64,000 nucleotides of DNA, taken from NCBI GenBank assembly GCA_022559845.1, contig CM040121.1:569272140-569336139 (forward strand), in the 5' to 3' direction. The position numbers and the translations under genes were made by a program. Origin of the DNA: Amorphophallus konjac (Eukaryota > Streptophyta > Magnoliopsida > Alismatales > Araceae). The notes under the pieces were generated by a model. That model had not been told where the DNA came from and made no database searches. It saw only the letters and a list, made by a program, of their open reading frames with translations. Below, in pieces: positions 32,784-44,506 of the stretch (the first letter of the stretch is position 1; each line of letters opens with the position of its first letter).

Positions 32784-32799
32784 ACAGTCCAAACGGGAC

Positions 32800-33905
32800 A
32801 ATTCAATACTTTGAGTTAGATATACACATTCTCATCATTCAAAATGAGAACGTGCACATCAATCCCAAAGTCTTGAACGGGTAGATTGATTGACACGGGT
32901 TTAACACGCTCTCCTAAGATGCGTGCAATGTTAGGTTGCACCCACGCATCTCAGCTCACATACAACACCCAACTAATTAAATATTGACAAGATAATAACA
33001 CATTCTAAAAACATAGCAGTAACATGTTAAAATAAAATTCATGCTCTTATGAATGTGCTGGAAATGCTGCAAGTAACACCCAACTATCTCTAGCTTCATA
33101 TATAATTACTATTTTAGAAATGCTACAAGTCTAAATAACAAAAAAGAAAAAATAAACAACGGAACAGTGGTCTTCAGACACAGTATTCTGATTAGACAGA
33201 GCATGGATATATTGCAAGATACGTGATCAAACCGCCCAGCATCTAAATAAGGTTAGGTGCATCATTCTGTTTTAGAAATCTGATTAGAAGCGCCACAGGA
33301 TCACAAGAGCCTTCTTTAGGAATTCTCATCCTCATGATTATATGCCAACTGAATTACATTTCATAAAGAAAAAATAAAATCAGCAGCAAACTCTCTACAT
33401 CATAAGGTTGTGATAGTCAGATATATATCTTGCATATCATTCCATTTGGACTACGGACAAGGGAAAAAGGAAAAAAGATTCTGACTGAGTGCATGCATAC
33501 GAATCTATGATCCACTCCCACAAACACATGAAGAAATCATGCTGCCAGATGCTTTTGAACATAATTGAATCTTTAGATCCAGGCTAAGGATGAACATGTC
33601 TGATTTTGGTGCAGATATGGGGTGCGGGTGCATCCAAATCCAAGTCAACAAGGAAACTACCATCTTAAACTGTCTTATAAGACCCTATAGTTCTATCGAA
33701 AAGCTACAGTATTATAGGTATCATATAAATATCAGATAATTGAATAACACTTAAATTACTATTTTATCCTTTAATATCATCCATTAATTTAATCTAATGA
33801 TCAAGTATACATAAAATAAAATTTAAACATCATATTAATACCTATTATATTAGTTTATTTATTTTGGGTACACCACTGATTATCAGCTCCAAATACATAT
33901 ACATC
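32800..33905. other. No gene recognised
   Basis: This is AT-rich sequence between the foldback and the diacylglycerol kinase fragment. No CACTA end, LTR or conserved coding block is visible. Confidence 0.5.
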
Positions 33906-33909
33906 CATT

Positions 33910-34446
33910 ACCAGGATTCTTCTTTCCCTACAACAGCAGTTGCTTTCACCTTAGGACTTGGAAAAGAAAAATAAAGGCATCTAATCTCATGTGCATCCAT
34001 TTGTTGGATAACGTGATGAATTCTAAAATTGAATACATCATCTGAAAAGCAAGGAAAAGGAAGTAACTTGTTCTATCGACCCACTCGGGGTCCTCAGAAT
34101 GCATAATGCATTACTCACCACTGTTAAGTATCAACATAATGTAGCCAATTAAGGCTCAGAAGAAGGCTCAAAAATGGTTAAAATTGGGAGCATGTACACA
34201 AATGGAAATTAAGGAACCCCAATGTGACTAGCTTGTCTAATTGTGAAAGCAAGTACATGATCAGCATCCCCTGAGCCCCAAACCACATGCACATGCATGA
34301 ACAAGTCAAATTGTACATGTACATTATACATGTGGAAATGTAACCTACCCAGCCAAATGCAAAAGGAAGATTGTTCCCAGTTCCTAATGGTACTGTAGCA
34401 ACAGGAGGTGGGTGGGCTAGTTTGAGATCAGAGACCACTCCAAGCA
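33910..34446 (-). pseudogene. Diacylglycerol kinase gene fragment, two exons
   Basis: Diacylglycerol kinases phosphorylate diacylglycerol to phosphatidic acid in lipid signalling. The minus-strand exon from about 34446 to 34349 reads LGVVSDLKL, then [19 protein letters not shown], which holds the glycine-rich ATP-binding motif in the plant form GTGNN. The donor GTAGGT at 34348 and acceptor TTGTAG at 33928 frame a 421-base intron. The next exon starts GKKNPG at 33927 in the correct phase, as in plant kinases, but diverges right after (NGCI). Upstream, homology stops at about 34447, 70 bases before a G-rich repeat. Neither the rest of the catalytic domain nor the C1 domains are in the window. 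It is a gene fragment, either captured by a transposon or left from a disrupted host gene. Confidence 0.85.
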
Positions 34447-34517
34447 TGAATTTTATTTTAACATCCAACACATTCATAAGAGCAGAAATCAAATATAGCA
34501 GGATATTAAAATTTAAT

Positions 34518-35444
34518 ACCGGAGCCGGAGGGGGGGACCGGAGCCGGAGGGGGGGCCCTGCGGAGGGGGAACCGGAGCCGGTGGGGGGACCGGAGCCGGA
34601 GGGGGGCCCTGCGGAGGGGGGACCGGAGCCGGAGGGGGGCCCGGAGCCGGAGGGGGGGCCCTGCGGAGGGGGAACCGGAGCCGGAGGGGTGGCCCTGCGG
34701 AGGGGGGGGCGGAGCCGGAGGGGGGGCCCTGCGGAGGGGGGACCGGAGCCGGAGGGGGGACCGGATGGGGAGGGGAGAGCCGCGCCGGAGGGGGAAACCA
34801 GATGGGGAGGGGAGAGCAGCGCCGGAGGGGGAGGGGGGGCTCGGGCGGGAGGGGGCCGCAGGGGGAGGGGGGCTCGGGCGGAGAGGGGCTCGGGCGGGAG
34901 AGGGGCCGCAAGGGGAGGGGGGGCTCGGGCGGAGGGGGGCTCCGGCGGGAGGGGGCCGCAGGGGGAGGGGGGGCTCGGGCGGAGAGGGGCTCGGGCGGGA
35001 GGGGGCCGCAGGGGGAGGGGGGGCTCGGGGGGAGGGGGGCTCCGGCGGGGGTCCGCCTCACTTACCTCCGATGGCCGGTCCCCGCCGCCGCTCGCAGTCG
35101 TCCGTCCACCGCCGCTCGCCACGCCGGTCGTCCGTCCACCGCCGCTCGCCACGCCGCTCGCAGTCGTCCGTCCACCGCCGATGGGAGCTGGTCGCGGGGG
35201 GGAGATGGGGGGCCGCAGAGGGAGGGGGGGCTCGGGCGGAGAGGGCTCGGGCGGGAGGGGGCAGCAGGGGGAGGGGGGGGCTAGGGCGGAGAGGGGCTCG
35301 GACGGGAGGGCGCCGCAGGGGGAGGGGGGGCTCGGGCGGAGAGGGGCTCGGGCGGGAGAGGGGCCGCAAGGGGAGGGGGGGCTCGGGCGGAGGGGGGCTC
35401 GGGCGGGAGGGGGCCGCAGGGGGAGGGGGGGCTCGGGCGGAGAG
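34518..35444 (+). repeat. G-rich minisatellite interrupted by the assembly gap
   Basis: Two unit types occur: one of about 30-60 bases built on CCGGAGCCGGAGGGGG with GCCCTGCGGAGGGGG (34520-34800), and one of about 50 bases built on GGCTCGGGCGGAGAGGGG with GGGCCGCAGGGGGAGG (34800-35440). A non-repetitive island at 35060-35200 contains three copies of CGTCCGTCCACCGCCG. On the minus strand the island holds CATCGGAG followed by GTAAGT, a strong splice-donor consensus. Glycine- or proline-rich open frames here are compositional. Confidence 0.85.
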
Positions 35445-35544
35445 NNNNNNNNNNNNNNNNNNNNNNNNNNNNNNNNNNNNNNNNNNNNNNNNNNNNNNNN
35501 NNNNNNNNNNNNNNNNNNNNNNNNNNNNNNNNNNNNNNNNNNNN
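35445..35544. other. Assembly gap of 100 N
   Basis: Exactly 100 unknown bases inside the G-rich minisatellite. The round number suggests a placeholder, so the true length is unknown and left-right continuity across it is an assembly inference. Confidence 0.98.
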
Positions 35545-35616
35545 AAGAGAGCGTTAGAGAAGAAAGAGGGTGAGAGTGAGAAATAAGAGATGGGGAGAGA
35601 GAGAGAAAAAGGAGGT

Positions 35617-35647
<31 letters not shown>

Positions 35648-35892
35648 AATCTAAAATTTTTAGAAAATATCAAAAATAGGAAAAAATACTCCCCACGATC
35701 ATCAAAAAATGCACAACGTAGTGGTAACATCCCAGAGTCAGAGAACGCTACGGTTCGCCCTACACGGGGTTCCGAAGGTCCGACATAAAAAAACAGGTGT
35801 AAACCACAAAACTCAATCCGGGCCCCACAAAAGTGATCCGAAACTCACAGATCCTGATCCGAAAAATAATCCAAAAAATCCGGGGCGTTACA
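35545..35892 (-). repeat. Fragment of family X LTR
   Basis: It shares the AAGAGAGCG/GAGAGA leader-like tract, GGTTCCGAAGG and a right end GGGGCGTTACA with the LTR ending at 27125. On the minus strand it starts TGTAACGCCCCGG. The left part is lost in the gap or the minisatellite. Confidence 0.7.
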
Positions 35893-37966
35893 ATATAGGT
35901 GAATTGCATAGATCAATCATGCATGCCAGTAGGTGTAATGTCACACCTGATCATTCAACTCCCAATGGACACAAGTACTTTTTTAAGAGAGAATTTATCA
36001 ATATTATATTATTTAATATCATATGTAATACATAAAAACTTTCTAAAGTCTCACTATAATCATCAGTAGTCATCGTTCCACAATAGACAATTTACTACAT
36101 TACTTTTTACGTCCCGAATGAAAGACAGTTGATGTATCACATGCCAACTTGATGAGGACGTACTGCCGACATGACGAATCGAGTCAACCCAAACTGTAGA
36201 GGGAAAGGACGGAGTCCGCTAGGTGAATGAGCTAGCAACCAATGCCGTAACCATCTTCGGCTTGGCCTTTTCTCGCCTAGGACCAGATCAAGGCTCCCAA
36301 ATTGTCTGGCATTGAGTGTCAAGTGGACCAAAGCTCCAAGTAATTTCTAGACAAAATTCTAGTAATGATGACCAATAGATTTTAAGAATTATGTTCATGA
36401 AACGAGACATAACACATAACAAAACATTCAGGTAGATAGAACTCTAGAGGTGACCCCTATAAGATCAAGAGGTGACTCACACCATGTAGCACTTTACTCC
36501 TTTCGGACTCAAGAGGTGGCTCCCATAGCGTAGCACTTTACCCTACATGGCACTTAGCTCCTACGTTTTCGAATGGTGTATAAGACTATGGTATAAGGAA
36601 AATCAAACTTCTTATAATACAAAATAGAATAAGTAGTGTACAAGAAGGCGGAAGTATAACAAGGTAAATGTTCAAATGACTAGAAGGTATAATTCAAAGA
36701 ATGAGTTTCTGGTTACAGATACAGTAACAATCCGCTTTCACCAAAAAATCATGAATAATTATAGGTTAAATCAAGTTTTTCACAGTCAGGTGCTTAACAT
36801 AAAATGAAGGAAGAACACAGTCTATGCAGGTGTCGCGTTTCAAGAAAGTCGTGATCTATGAGAGTGTCGTGTTAAGAAAGCGGTCTCCACAGTTGGTACG
36901 TTCATACTAAATCATGTCTAGGGTCGTGACGTGACTCAGAAGTGCTTTAGAAATACGTAAAATAGTAAAAATGGAGGTTAATATTTGCATGTTAAGTTCT
37001 AGTTCATTTAATGTATGGGAATTTATAGAATATGATCCACGATGGAATGTAGAATTAGAGTCATTGATCATGCACAACATTTAAGAATTTAACACAATTT
37101 CATGAGTTCATTCCCTTGTCAATTTTAGTCCAAACATCATGATTAAGGTAGAAACATGATTTTGAAAATAATATATAATTTTGAAATGACCGAAATCACA
37201 TCAAATGGTTGGACTCAGATCAACCTGAATGCGGTCTCTAGGTTAGATGCGTTTCTGCTGGACACGGTCAATCATACCACCACATTCTGAACGCGATCTC
37301 TGTGAGGGGTGTGTTCTCAGTCCGAACCAGAAAAATGACGAAAACACGATATCTTGACTTTAGAACCCAAAATTGGCGTCAAATATAAGATGATGATGCA
37401 CATAACTTGCATAAAATCGAGGTACTCATTCAAAGAAACATGTTTGAAGATCTAATTAGGTTTTGCTTGAGAGAAAACCTACATATTTGAAGATCAAAGA
37501 AAGAAGGGAAAAAAATAGAAAGAATACTTCTCCAAGCTTCAATTATCCCTCTACTTACGCCCAACAGCTTCGATTTGGGTTTGGTTAGGGTGAAATCATA
37601 TCCTATTTGTAGGCTAGAGCCTCCAATTAAATTATAAGGGTTTAATCAAGAATCTCTATTTCACCAACTATCCTTAAGTAATTTTTTATTTCCCACCTAA
37701 TGACGTATGCAATGACATTTTTGACTTAATCAGGATTAGATTAGTGCTGATAGTTAATCATCTTTAATCTGATTTCTACAGTGTCGTTACAGTGTTTCTA
37801 CATTATTGCTACAGTACCGACGACTTCGTTTTCTCATAATCGAGTCGTGAATCTCGTCGTTCGCGTTATCACGTGAGATTAGGATTTATGTTAATGTATT
37901 TGATATTGTATAGATCTAAAGGAAAATAATTTATAATTTATTTTATTTTTATATTTCATTGTTTCT

Positions 37967-38008
<42 letters not shown>

Positions 38009-38020
38009 GTAATTCCAATT
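35893..38020 (-). repeat. LTR (family Y) of a degenerate gypsy element
   Basis: AT-rich LTR-like sequence lies downstream (minus strand) of a decayed integrase. It is related to 60770-63257: compare TGCATGCCAGTAGGTGTAATG with the block at 61140, repeated ACGCGGTC/AACGCGATC-type motifs, and CTTGAGAGAAAACCTAC near 37470 with a similar block near 62680. Boundaries are approximate. A TA repeat lies at 37973-38001. No gene. Confidence 0.6.
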
Positions 38021-38829
38021 TGTTGTATCCTCCTCCACTTAAAAAGAATCTGATCATCCAAATTCATATGATCGATTTACAGAAATAAAAGGAACACTAA
38101 AATACTAACATGGAAATAAATATTGATACTTCTTCTTAATCGCATCCTCTAATTCTCAAGTGACTTCCTCTTGTCTACGCCTGCTCCATTGAATTTTTAC
38201 CATTAGTATAGCTCTGTTCCTTAATTGATGCAATTTTTGATCTAATATCTTGATGGGTTTCTCCTCATATGACAAGTCCTTTTGTAGTACCAAACCATCA
38301 TGCTAGATCATATGAGAGGGATCATAGACATATCTCCTCAACATTGATACATTAGGGAAAAGTCATGCACTCCTACCAATTGCAGGGGTAATGTCAACAT
38401 GTATGTTACTTTCCCAACTTTATCAAGGATCTTAAAGGGTCCAATAAATCTATGACTTAACTTCACTTTAACTCTAAATCTTTGTATTCCTTAGGTAAGT
38501 GATACCTTCAAGAAGACATGATCCCCAACTTGAAATTTCACATCTCTCTTTCTATTATCAACATTACCCTTCTGTCAAGATTGAACAACTTTCAATCGGT
38601 CCCTGATTATCTGGATGTTATTGGTGGTATCTTGAATCATATCATGACCTAATATCTGCTTCTCCCTAATCTCATCCCAACATATGAGTGATCTACAATT
38701 TCTACCATACAAAGCTTCGAAGAGTGCCATTTGAATACTCGATTGTTAGCTATTAGTGTAGGCGAACTCAATCAAGGGTAAGTACTCATGTCAACTATCA
38801 CCAAAATCTATCATGCAAGCTCTAAGCAT
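38021..38829 (-). pseudogene. pol: Degenerate gypsy integrase C-terminus with polyprotein tail
   Basis: Read on the minus strand from 38829, with several stops, the text follows plant gypsy integrase closely: MLRACMIDFGDS, EYLPLIEFAYTNS, FEALYGRNCRSLICWDE, then FQVGDHVFLKVS, RFIGPFKILDKVG and GVHDFSLMY. The C-terminal segment ends near FKWRR with a purine tract (TTAAGTGGAGGAGGA) before the LTR. The order fits a Tekay/Del-type chromovirus whose reverse transcriptase and gag are no longer adjacent. Nonsense codons are too many for a working protein. Confidence 0.82.
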
Positions 38830-39042
38830 TGTGAACGACGTCACGGGAAAGGAGACGGGGAATAAATCTGCGTGGCGCGGAAACGTGGGAAAGATACCGC
38901 CGCGAGAGAGTTGCCCTCCGCGGGGTTGAAACGGGGAAACTCACGGAATGGAAATTGGACCGCAGCGGGTTCCTAGTCTCGGCTGATTTTAACTAGAATT
39001 AAAATGGGGAAGGGGGACTGCTACGGGAAGTTACTCTCCGCG

Positions 39043-39215
39043 GATTTGTACTGAATTGAAATGGGAAGAGAAAGTACTGAATTGAAATGGGAAGGGGAAG
39101 TACTGAATTGAATTGAAATGGGAAGGGGAAGTACTGAATTGAAATGGGAATGGGAAGTACTGAATTGAATTGAAATGGGAAGGGGAAGTACTGAATTGAA
39201 ATGGGAAGGGGAACC
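39043..39215. repeat. Minisatellite, unit about 26-31 bp
   Basis: Six to seven copies of GTACTGAATTGAAATGGGAA with GGGGAA; some copies carry an extra TTGAA. The array reads through in more than one minus-strand frame as repeated PISIQFSTSHSHFNS-like text, which is compositional. Confidence 0.9.
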
Positions 39216-39959
39216 GTTGCGGGAAGTTACTCTCCGCGGGTTTTGACAGAAATGAAAAAGAAAGACACGCATGATGGCGTGTGTTAGTTGTGTGATCGCC
39301 AGGGGTCAAGGACCCCAAAAATAAAAGAGTGATCGCATTTGTAACTCAGAAGCGGTAGATCGGTGTGGATTCCTTCTTCCTCTCCCTTCGGTCGGCCGAC
39401 AAAGATAGCTTTCTCTTGGTTACCTTTGCAAGAAATAAACAAACACCAAATGGATTAGAATAAAAGCAGTGTAGTATCAATCCCTTGTAATAAAAATGAA
39501 GAAATCATGAACAACTACACACCTGGTTGGTGTTATTTTAAACCTCTTTTGGATGCAAAGGGTAAGAAAATGATATGATGAATGAAGATTTGTGCAAGAG
39601 TTGCACTTAGAGGATAATAACAAACAATGATAAATGATGCATGCAAGACTACAAGAATAAACGAGAAAGAAAGATAGGGTGAGAAAAAGCTTCTTGACGG
39701 CGCCGATGGCAGGCTTCGAGGAGGGCTTCGGCAGAGTAAGGACTGCGTGCACGTGCGGGGGATGAAAAGATCACCTTCTCTCAAAAGATCAAACACTCAG
39801 AATTTTGACAGAGTGACCCCTTAACCCAAAATGAACCTCACAAACTCGGAGAGATTTCTCCAGAGTTTCCCCCTCCCCTAAATGAGGATTTGAAGCCCTT
39901 TGTTTCATTGGAGGGGGTCTTCAATTTATAAAAAAATTTGTGATGAACGCTTCCGTGGT

Positions 39960-40330
39960 CAGGGACGCGTTCATTTGAACGCGTCCCGTTGACCAGATGT
40001 GTTCAACAATTAATAAATAAATTTTCTTAAAAGGACGCATCCACTACCCTAGACGCGTTATTTAAACGCGTCCCTTATTCTGGACGCGTCCATACCTGCC
40101 CATAAATAGGTGCCGAAAGGCACCGAAAGTATTGAAAGTAAGCATTGAAAGCGGGTGGCTTCGGTGCCTAACCTCAAATTTTTAAGACCGCGTCTGGTCA
40201 GCAAGACGTGTTATTATTTTGAATTTATTATCGAACGGCGTGACTGGCGCCGACGGCGTGCTATACGTGGGCTAAAGAAGGCGTCTTGGGTGGCTGACGC
40301 CTTTTAAAGAAGGTGTCCCCCTAGGTTGAC
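39960..40330. repeat. Cluster of GACGCGTC-type palindromes
   Basis: GGACGCGTTCATTTGAACGCGTCC-like dyads and single GACGCGT sites occur about six to seven times, ending at GTTGACGCGTTTACT. No coding sequence. Confidence 0.8.
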
Positions 40331-40874
40331 GCGTTTACTACTTTTTCTCGAAAAAATTCTAAAAATGGGGGGAAAATATCATAAAAATAGGAAATCACTC
40401 AAATAACTCAAATGTGCGAGCCACTTTGGGGCATCATGGTGTAATATGAGATTTACTCAATGTAATGTCAAAAATGGTGTGTCTACAGCTGTCCCGCCTT
40501 GGCGTCTGCTTTGCAGGGTAATGATAAGTAGTGGAATGGAGTGGACTGAAGTGTATTGGAACGAAGTAGGAATGGACTGATAAGTAGATGCTAAGGTGTG
40601 ATGAGACACGCTTTCAACATTACACAGTTGAAATTTTTCAGGAGTTTACAATGAAGCAACCTTGAAGAAGGTTTTCCGAAATCGATAATTGTTTGGATGG
40701 TAAACAAACAAGGAAGAAAATAATGTACGCTCAGGCGCGACTAGGAAAAGGGACCAACTTCCGTGTGTGAAAGTACCTAGGGTCGTGAACCTATAGGTTT
40801 CACCATTGGGGAGCGATTCCCAGCCAATGTGGAAGTGCTACGGCCAAGGTGGGTCCAACGGAGTAAAAAGAAAT

Positions 40875-41667
40875 TGTAGCGGCAGGAAAATGGTTCCTAG
40901 GCCACGTACCACATCTCTATTTATTTATTGGGGAAGTCATCTCGCGCCCGTGGATGCTTGCACACACCAAGAAACCAGAAGGGCGTCAGAAGGAGTCCCG
41001 GGTGTTACCCCAGGGGACAACCCTCCGATGCTTAAGTCAGCAAGGGATTAATGAGCAATAGAGAGGAGCAAGGTGAGAGAGAAGTGGGGGTCATAATCGT
41101 CGATCCAGAAGGCGTGTAGATCCTCTTCACGGGTGCTCGCCACTCCCAGTGGGCTCTCGGAGAGTGCTCGCTGGGTGGTAAGGTCGCACAGGAGGAAGAA
41201 GCTCTGGATGTAGCGGACGTCCCTCTCGTCGTGGTTGCTAGTCGAGTTGCTCTCTTCTCAGTAGGAAGCTCTGGGGTAGGAGTCTCCTCTTACGTAGTAG
41301 CGTGGGGTTTTAGTAGAAGAATATATCGTGCTCTTCTCTTCTGTCGATGTCCCTTTTATATGAGTTATCTTGGAGCGAGGGCCTCATTCCTTGATAGGGA
41401 GTTTCCCGTTGGAGGGCGATAGCCCCGACGTCGGCCGGTCCCTAGGCGAGTCTTACGGCACTCATGGCGCATGCTCGCCCGTTATGGGGTCAAGGCCGGC
41501 GTCGTGGGGGCAACGGTCGGTCGTCGGAGTGTTCTCCGACGAGAACTTCGCTTGGGCCAGCCTCGTCGGTGTCACGGAATCCAATGCTCTGTTGGGCCGG
41601 TCTTCTTCTTATTGGGCTGAGCATGCACGCTCATCCCTTGCCTGGGCTCAGCACGTCCAAACCTTAA
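40875..41667 (-). repeat. 3' LTR of Tat element, truncated at its inner edge
   Basis: It starts TGTAGCGGCAGG on the plus strand, as does 55229, and matches the 5' LTR up to CGTCCAAACCTTAA. The partner continues to 59209 with a segment absent here (TGGGCTGCGCGTGC...GGTTTACCCTCCTCA type). So about 50-60 bases including the U3 start are missing. Confidence 0.88.
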
Positions 41668-41879
41668 GTAGCCGTATTGCTGTAGCGGTAGACGTCCCTT
41701 CGCCTGACCCTCAAGGGGTGCAACCGTCGAATTATCGTGGGTGATTTATAAGACGCGTTAAAGGGGCTCTCGCAAACCATACCCACATCCCGCTGGTCGT
41801 CGCACTCCGTCGTAGGCGTCTTCCTCCCCTTTGCCTGGTGAGGATCATCCTTTCTTTGTTCTTCTTTTCTTCGGTAGTG

Positions 41880-44133
41880 ATGCGTCCGCGTAGGAGAGCC
41901 CTTACTGTCGAATCTTCCTCTTCTGAGGATACGCCTCAAGGCCGGGGCGGTGTGCTGAACACTTCGAGTGCGGGCACTAATCAGCCTGATTCCCAGCCTC
42001 TAGTGGCCTATAGGGTATTCCATGGCTTGCGGGAGACCTTCCAGATTCCCCTCGAGTATGACATTGTCTTCCCCGCTGTGGGAGACGACATAATGAGTTA
42101 TCCTTCTGGCGGGATCATGATCCCAGTGGCCTCCTTCTAGGCGGGTCTTCATATTCCGGTCCACCTGTTTATCGCGGCCGTCCTTCACCATTACGGGCGA
42201 AACCCCGGGGGCATAACCCCCAATTCGTATAGTATCCTCTGTGGATTCATCTACGCATGCCGTAGAGCGTCGGTGGCGCCGAGTGTCAACTTGTTCCGGC
42301 AGTTCTTTCTCCTCCAGAGTTGCCCGTCCGACAATTATTTTGCCTACTTCAAGGCCCGCACCAACGACCACTTTATTTCTGTCTCCCGTACCGCATCCAA
42401 CCGCAAGGGGTGGACGGAGTGGTATGTATATTTGATCAAGTCGAAGGATTGGGAGAGAGCCTTTGATGACTGGATGCGGGGTGGTTGTCCTCGCCCTTGG
42501 CGCCACTCGAAGCCTTCTCTGAATGCCGAGGGTCGTCGGGATTTGAAGGCGGTTTCCCGGTACCCTCTCGTCGACGCAGACCACGTTCTAACCTCGGCGC
42601 TGCTCCGAGAGCTGGGGTTGTGTCCTTCGTTGCCGCAGGGTACTGACCTTGTCTCCCCATAGGCTTGTGGCGGTAGTGACTGATGCTTGACTAACCTCGT
42701 CTTTGCCACCAGGGGCAGTTGAAGCGCAGGGGTGGACCCCTGAAATCGTCCGACTGCCGCGGCTTGCTCCTCGTCCCGTGGATCACGTCACTCCGGGAAC
42801 CGGCCAGGTGTCGATTGTTTCCCCCCCAGCTCATGTCGCTTTCGCCCCGGGGAGGTTGCAGTATCGGGCCCCTGTCGACATTCCTCTGGTGCATTCGCCC
42901 GAGGTGTCGGTGGCCAGTGGAGGGCCTAGTCTTTGGCGGAGCGCCTCCGAGGCCACCCCTAGTGTTCCCGGCGAGGAGTCTGCCATGGCTGCTGGTGGTC
43001 GGGCTTGTCCGACCGAGGATGAGTTGGCGGATATGGACAGTCGCCGCCGATCGAGGAAGAGGGGGAGGGACTCGACTCCGGGCAGGAGCCGGGCTCCTCC
43101 TTTGTCCGGGGTGCCTCCCCCCAGTGTTCGCCTACCGTCGTCGCATGTGGTGCCGGCAGCTGCTACCCCGGCGTCTGTCTCCGGCGGACGGGGGCGTAAA
43201 AGGGGCAAGGCCCCTGCCGTTGAAGTTGACCCTCTCCCTCCGCAGAGGGTTCCTCCGCGTGATCAGTCCCCGTAGCCCGAGGACTCGTCGGCGGGGGTGC
43301 CTGGTGTCCCGGGCATCGTCGACCTCATGATGCGGAGTGCTCACTGGCATGAGCGCGTTGGGGAGCTCGGTCCTGGTGTCGTGGACGAGTTGACAACCGT
43401 TGCCGCGAAGAGCGTGTGCCTAGTTGTCAATGCCTTCGGGCTGTGGAGGCACCGCTTCCTGGATGCCGTGCGTGAGCTGGAGACCAGTCGGGCCCTTAAA
43501 GCGAGGGCTGAAGGGCGTTTGAAGGAGTCCGACGCTGCAAATGTCGGACTTCGGGAGCAGTCATCTCAACTGGAGTCAGCGCTGACTGGGATGGAGCGCG
43601 ACCGGGATGTTTTTCGGGCGCAGGCTGATGCGGCCGGCGAGCGTGCGGCCAAGCTGGAGGCGGAGGCCCGAGCCATGAAGGCCCGTGGCCAGGAGGTCGA
43701 GGCGGAGCTCGCCAGGCTGCTCATGTCTCTGTCCTCGGCCAGCGAGGAGGCTGTGGAGGCTTTTCATCTCTCCTCGGCTTACAGGGCTGAGCTGACGGAG
43801 GCGGCCCTGAAGTTATACGGGCCGGCACGTGACCACAGCTTCCGGGAGGGCTGGAGTGCTGCCGGGAGGGCCACAGCTGAGCACCTCGACCTCGAGGCCC
43901 CGATTCTGCCTCCTCCTTCAAATCCTTATGGCTCGGAGGTCGATGACGAGGAAGAGGGGCCTGACCCCGCAGAGGCAAGCGCCGACCAGCTGGTGTCGAG
44001 TGCGGGCGAACGAGCACCCGCGGAGGTTGCCGTGGTGGACTTGAGTGACGAGCCACCTACTCCTAGCGTTGGTGCTATGCGTGTGCCTGCTGAGCCCAGG
44101 GCACGTGATGATGTAACCGGGGTAGGTCCTTGA
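41880..44133 (+). pseudogene. Antisense extra ORF of Tat element, spliced, two in-frame stops
   Basis: It lies on the strand opposite to gag-pol. Exon 1 (41880-42639, ATG MRPRRRALTVESSSSED) and exon 2 (42713-44133) join through a 73-base GT...AG intron with a branch-site-like CTAAC. The spliced frame has 727 codons. Exon 1 resembles the 'putative gypsy type transposon' domain (Transposase_28): HLFIAAVLHHYGRNPGGITP, then NLFRQFFLLQSCPSDNYFAY and GWTEWYVYL. Exon 2 has a proline/arginine-rich linker, then a long coiled coil (about 43460-43760, rich in E, A, R, L) and an acidic end. TAG codons at 42138-42140 and 43273-43275 interrupt it. Function is unknown. A TATA-like TTTTATATGAG in the LTR (41352) lies upstream on this strand. 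Confidence 0.82.
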
Positions 44134-44506
44134 GAGGATGCCCCTAGTTGTCTTTTCCTTTCTTTTTTCTACGCTTTCCGAGGTAGTAGCCTCTTTTTCT
44201 ATAATTTCTCCTTTTTGAAAATGAAAACCTTCCTTTTATGTGCAAGGTCTTGAGATTTCTTCCGTGTATTTCCTTCCTCCTAAACCGTCGCGAGATCCTC
44301 TGGGGATACGAAATGGCGCCTTTGATGAGGGCTTCTGAAGGAGCGCGACTTTCGGGATCCATCCCTTCGATTTCCACGGATTTGATTGAGTCGGTAGGAG
44401 TCCTCATGCTTCTGGGGACTATGCTTCCCCTATAAATGGTGGCTCTCGCAGTGTTCCAACGATCATCTCTGTGCCAACGAACTGTCACAGGTAGCTTCCC
44501 CAGAGA

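Larger units (their letters stand above)
27816..32790 (-). mobile_element. CACTA (En/Spm) transposon, right end not found
   Basis: The left terminus CACTACAAGAAAAACC is a canonical plant CACTA end. Inside it are subterminal palindromes, a second gene (28540-30043) and a transposase-like gene (30142-32366), both on the minus strand, so this is the element's 3' end. No complementary TTTTTCTTGTAGTG end is visible between 32366 and about 36300, and no CGGTCGC repeats reappear there. The 5' end is therefore deleted or displaced. The right limit given is that of the foldback at 32510-32783 and is approximate. The catalytic core is missing, so the element could only move with help from a relative, and not at all without its second end. 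Confidence 0.85.
38830..40869. other. Repeat-rich sequence without a supported gene, left flank of the Tat element
   Basis: It contains the minisatellite at 39043-39215 and an ACGCGT-palindrome cluster (39960-40330). The sequence CGGGAAGTTACTCTCCGCGG brackets the minisatellite on both sides (39026 and 39218). A minus-strand frame of about 87 residues at 39533-39796 matches nothing known. The palindrome type recurs on the other side of the Tat element at 60058-60740, suggesting one older sequence that was split. Confidence 0.5.

Noticed and set aside
34178..35573. Long frames on both strands (up to 400 residues) through the G-rich array
   Set aside because: Low-complexity repeats and a run of N; only the short kinase exon within 34349-34446 has a real match.
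35716..35725. GTAGTG near 35720 considered as the missing right end of the CACTA element
   Set aside because: It lacks the preceding TTTTTCTT and lies within an LTR whose relatives have similar sequence.
39021..39318. Repeated PISIQFSTSHSHFNS-like protein on the minus strand
   Set aside because: It is the translation of a short minisatellite and is open in two frames.
42000..42709. Minus-strand frames opposite the antisense gene (for example 42000-42584)
   Set aside because: They are shadows of the plus-strand coding sequence, which has the domain match and the intron.
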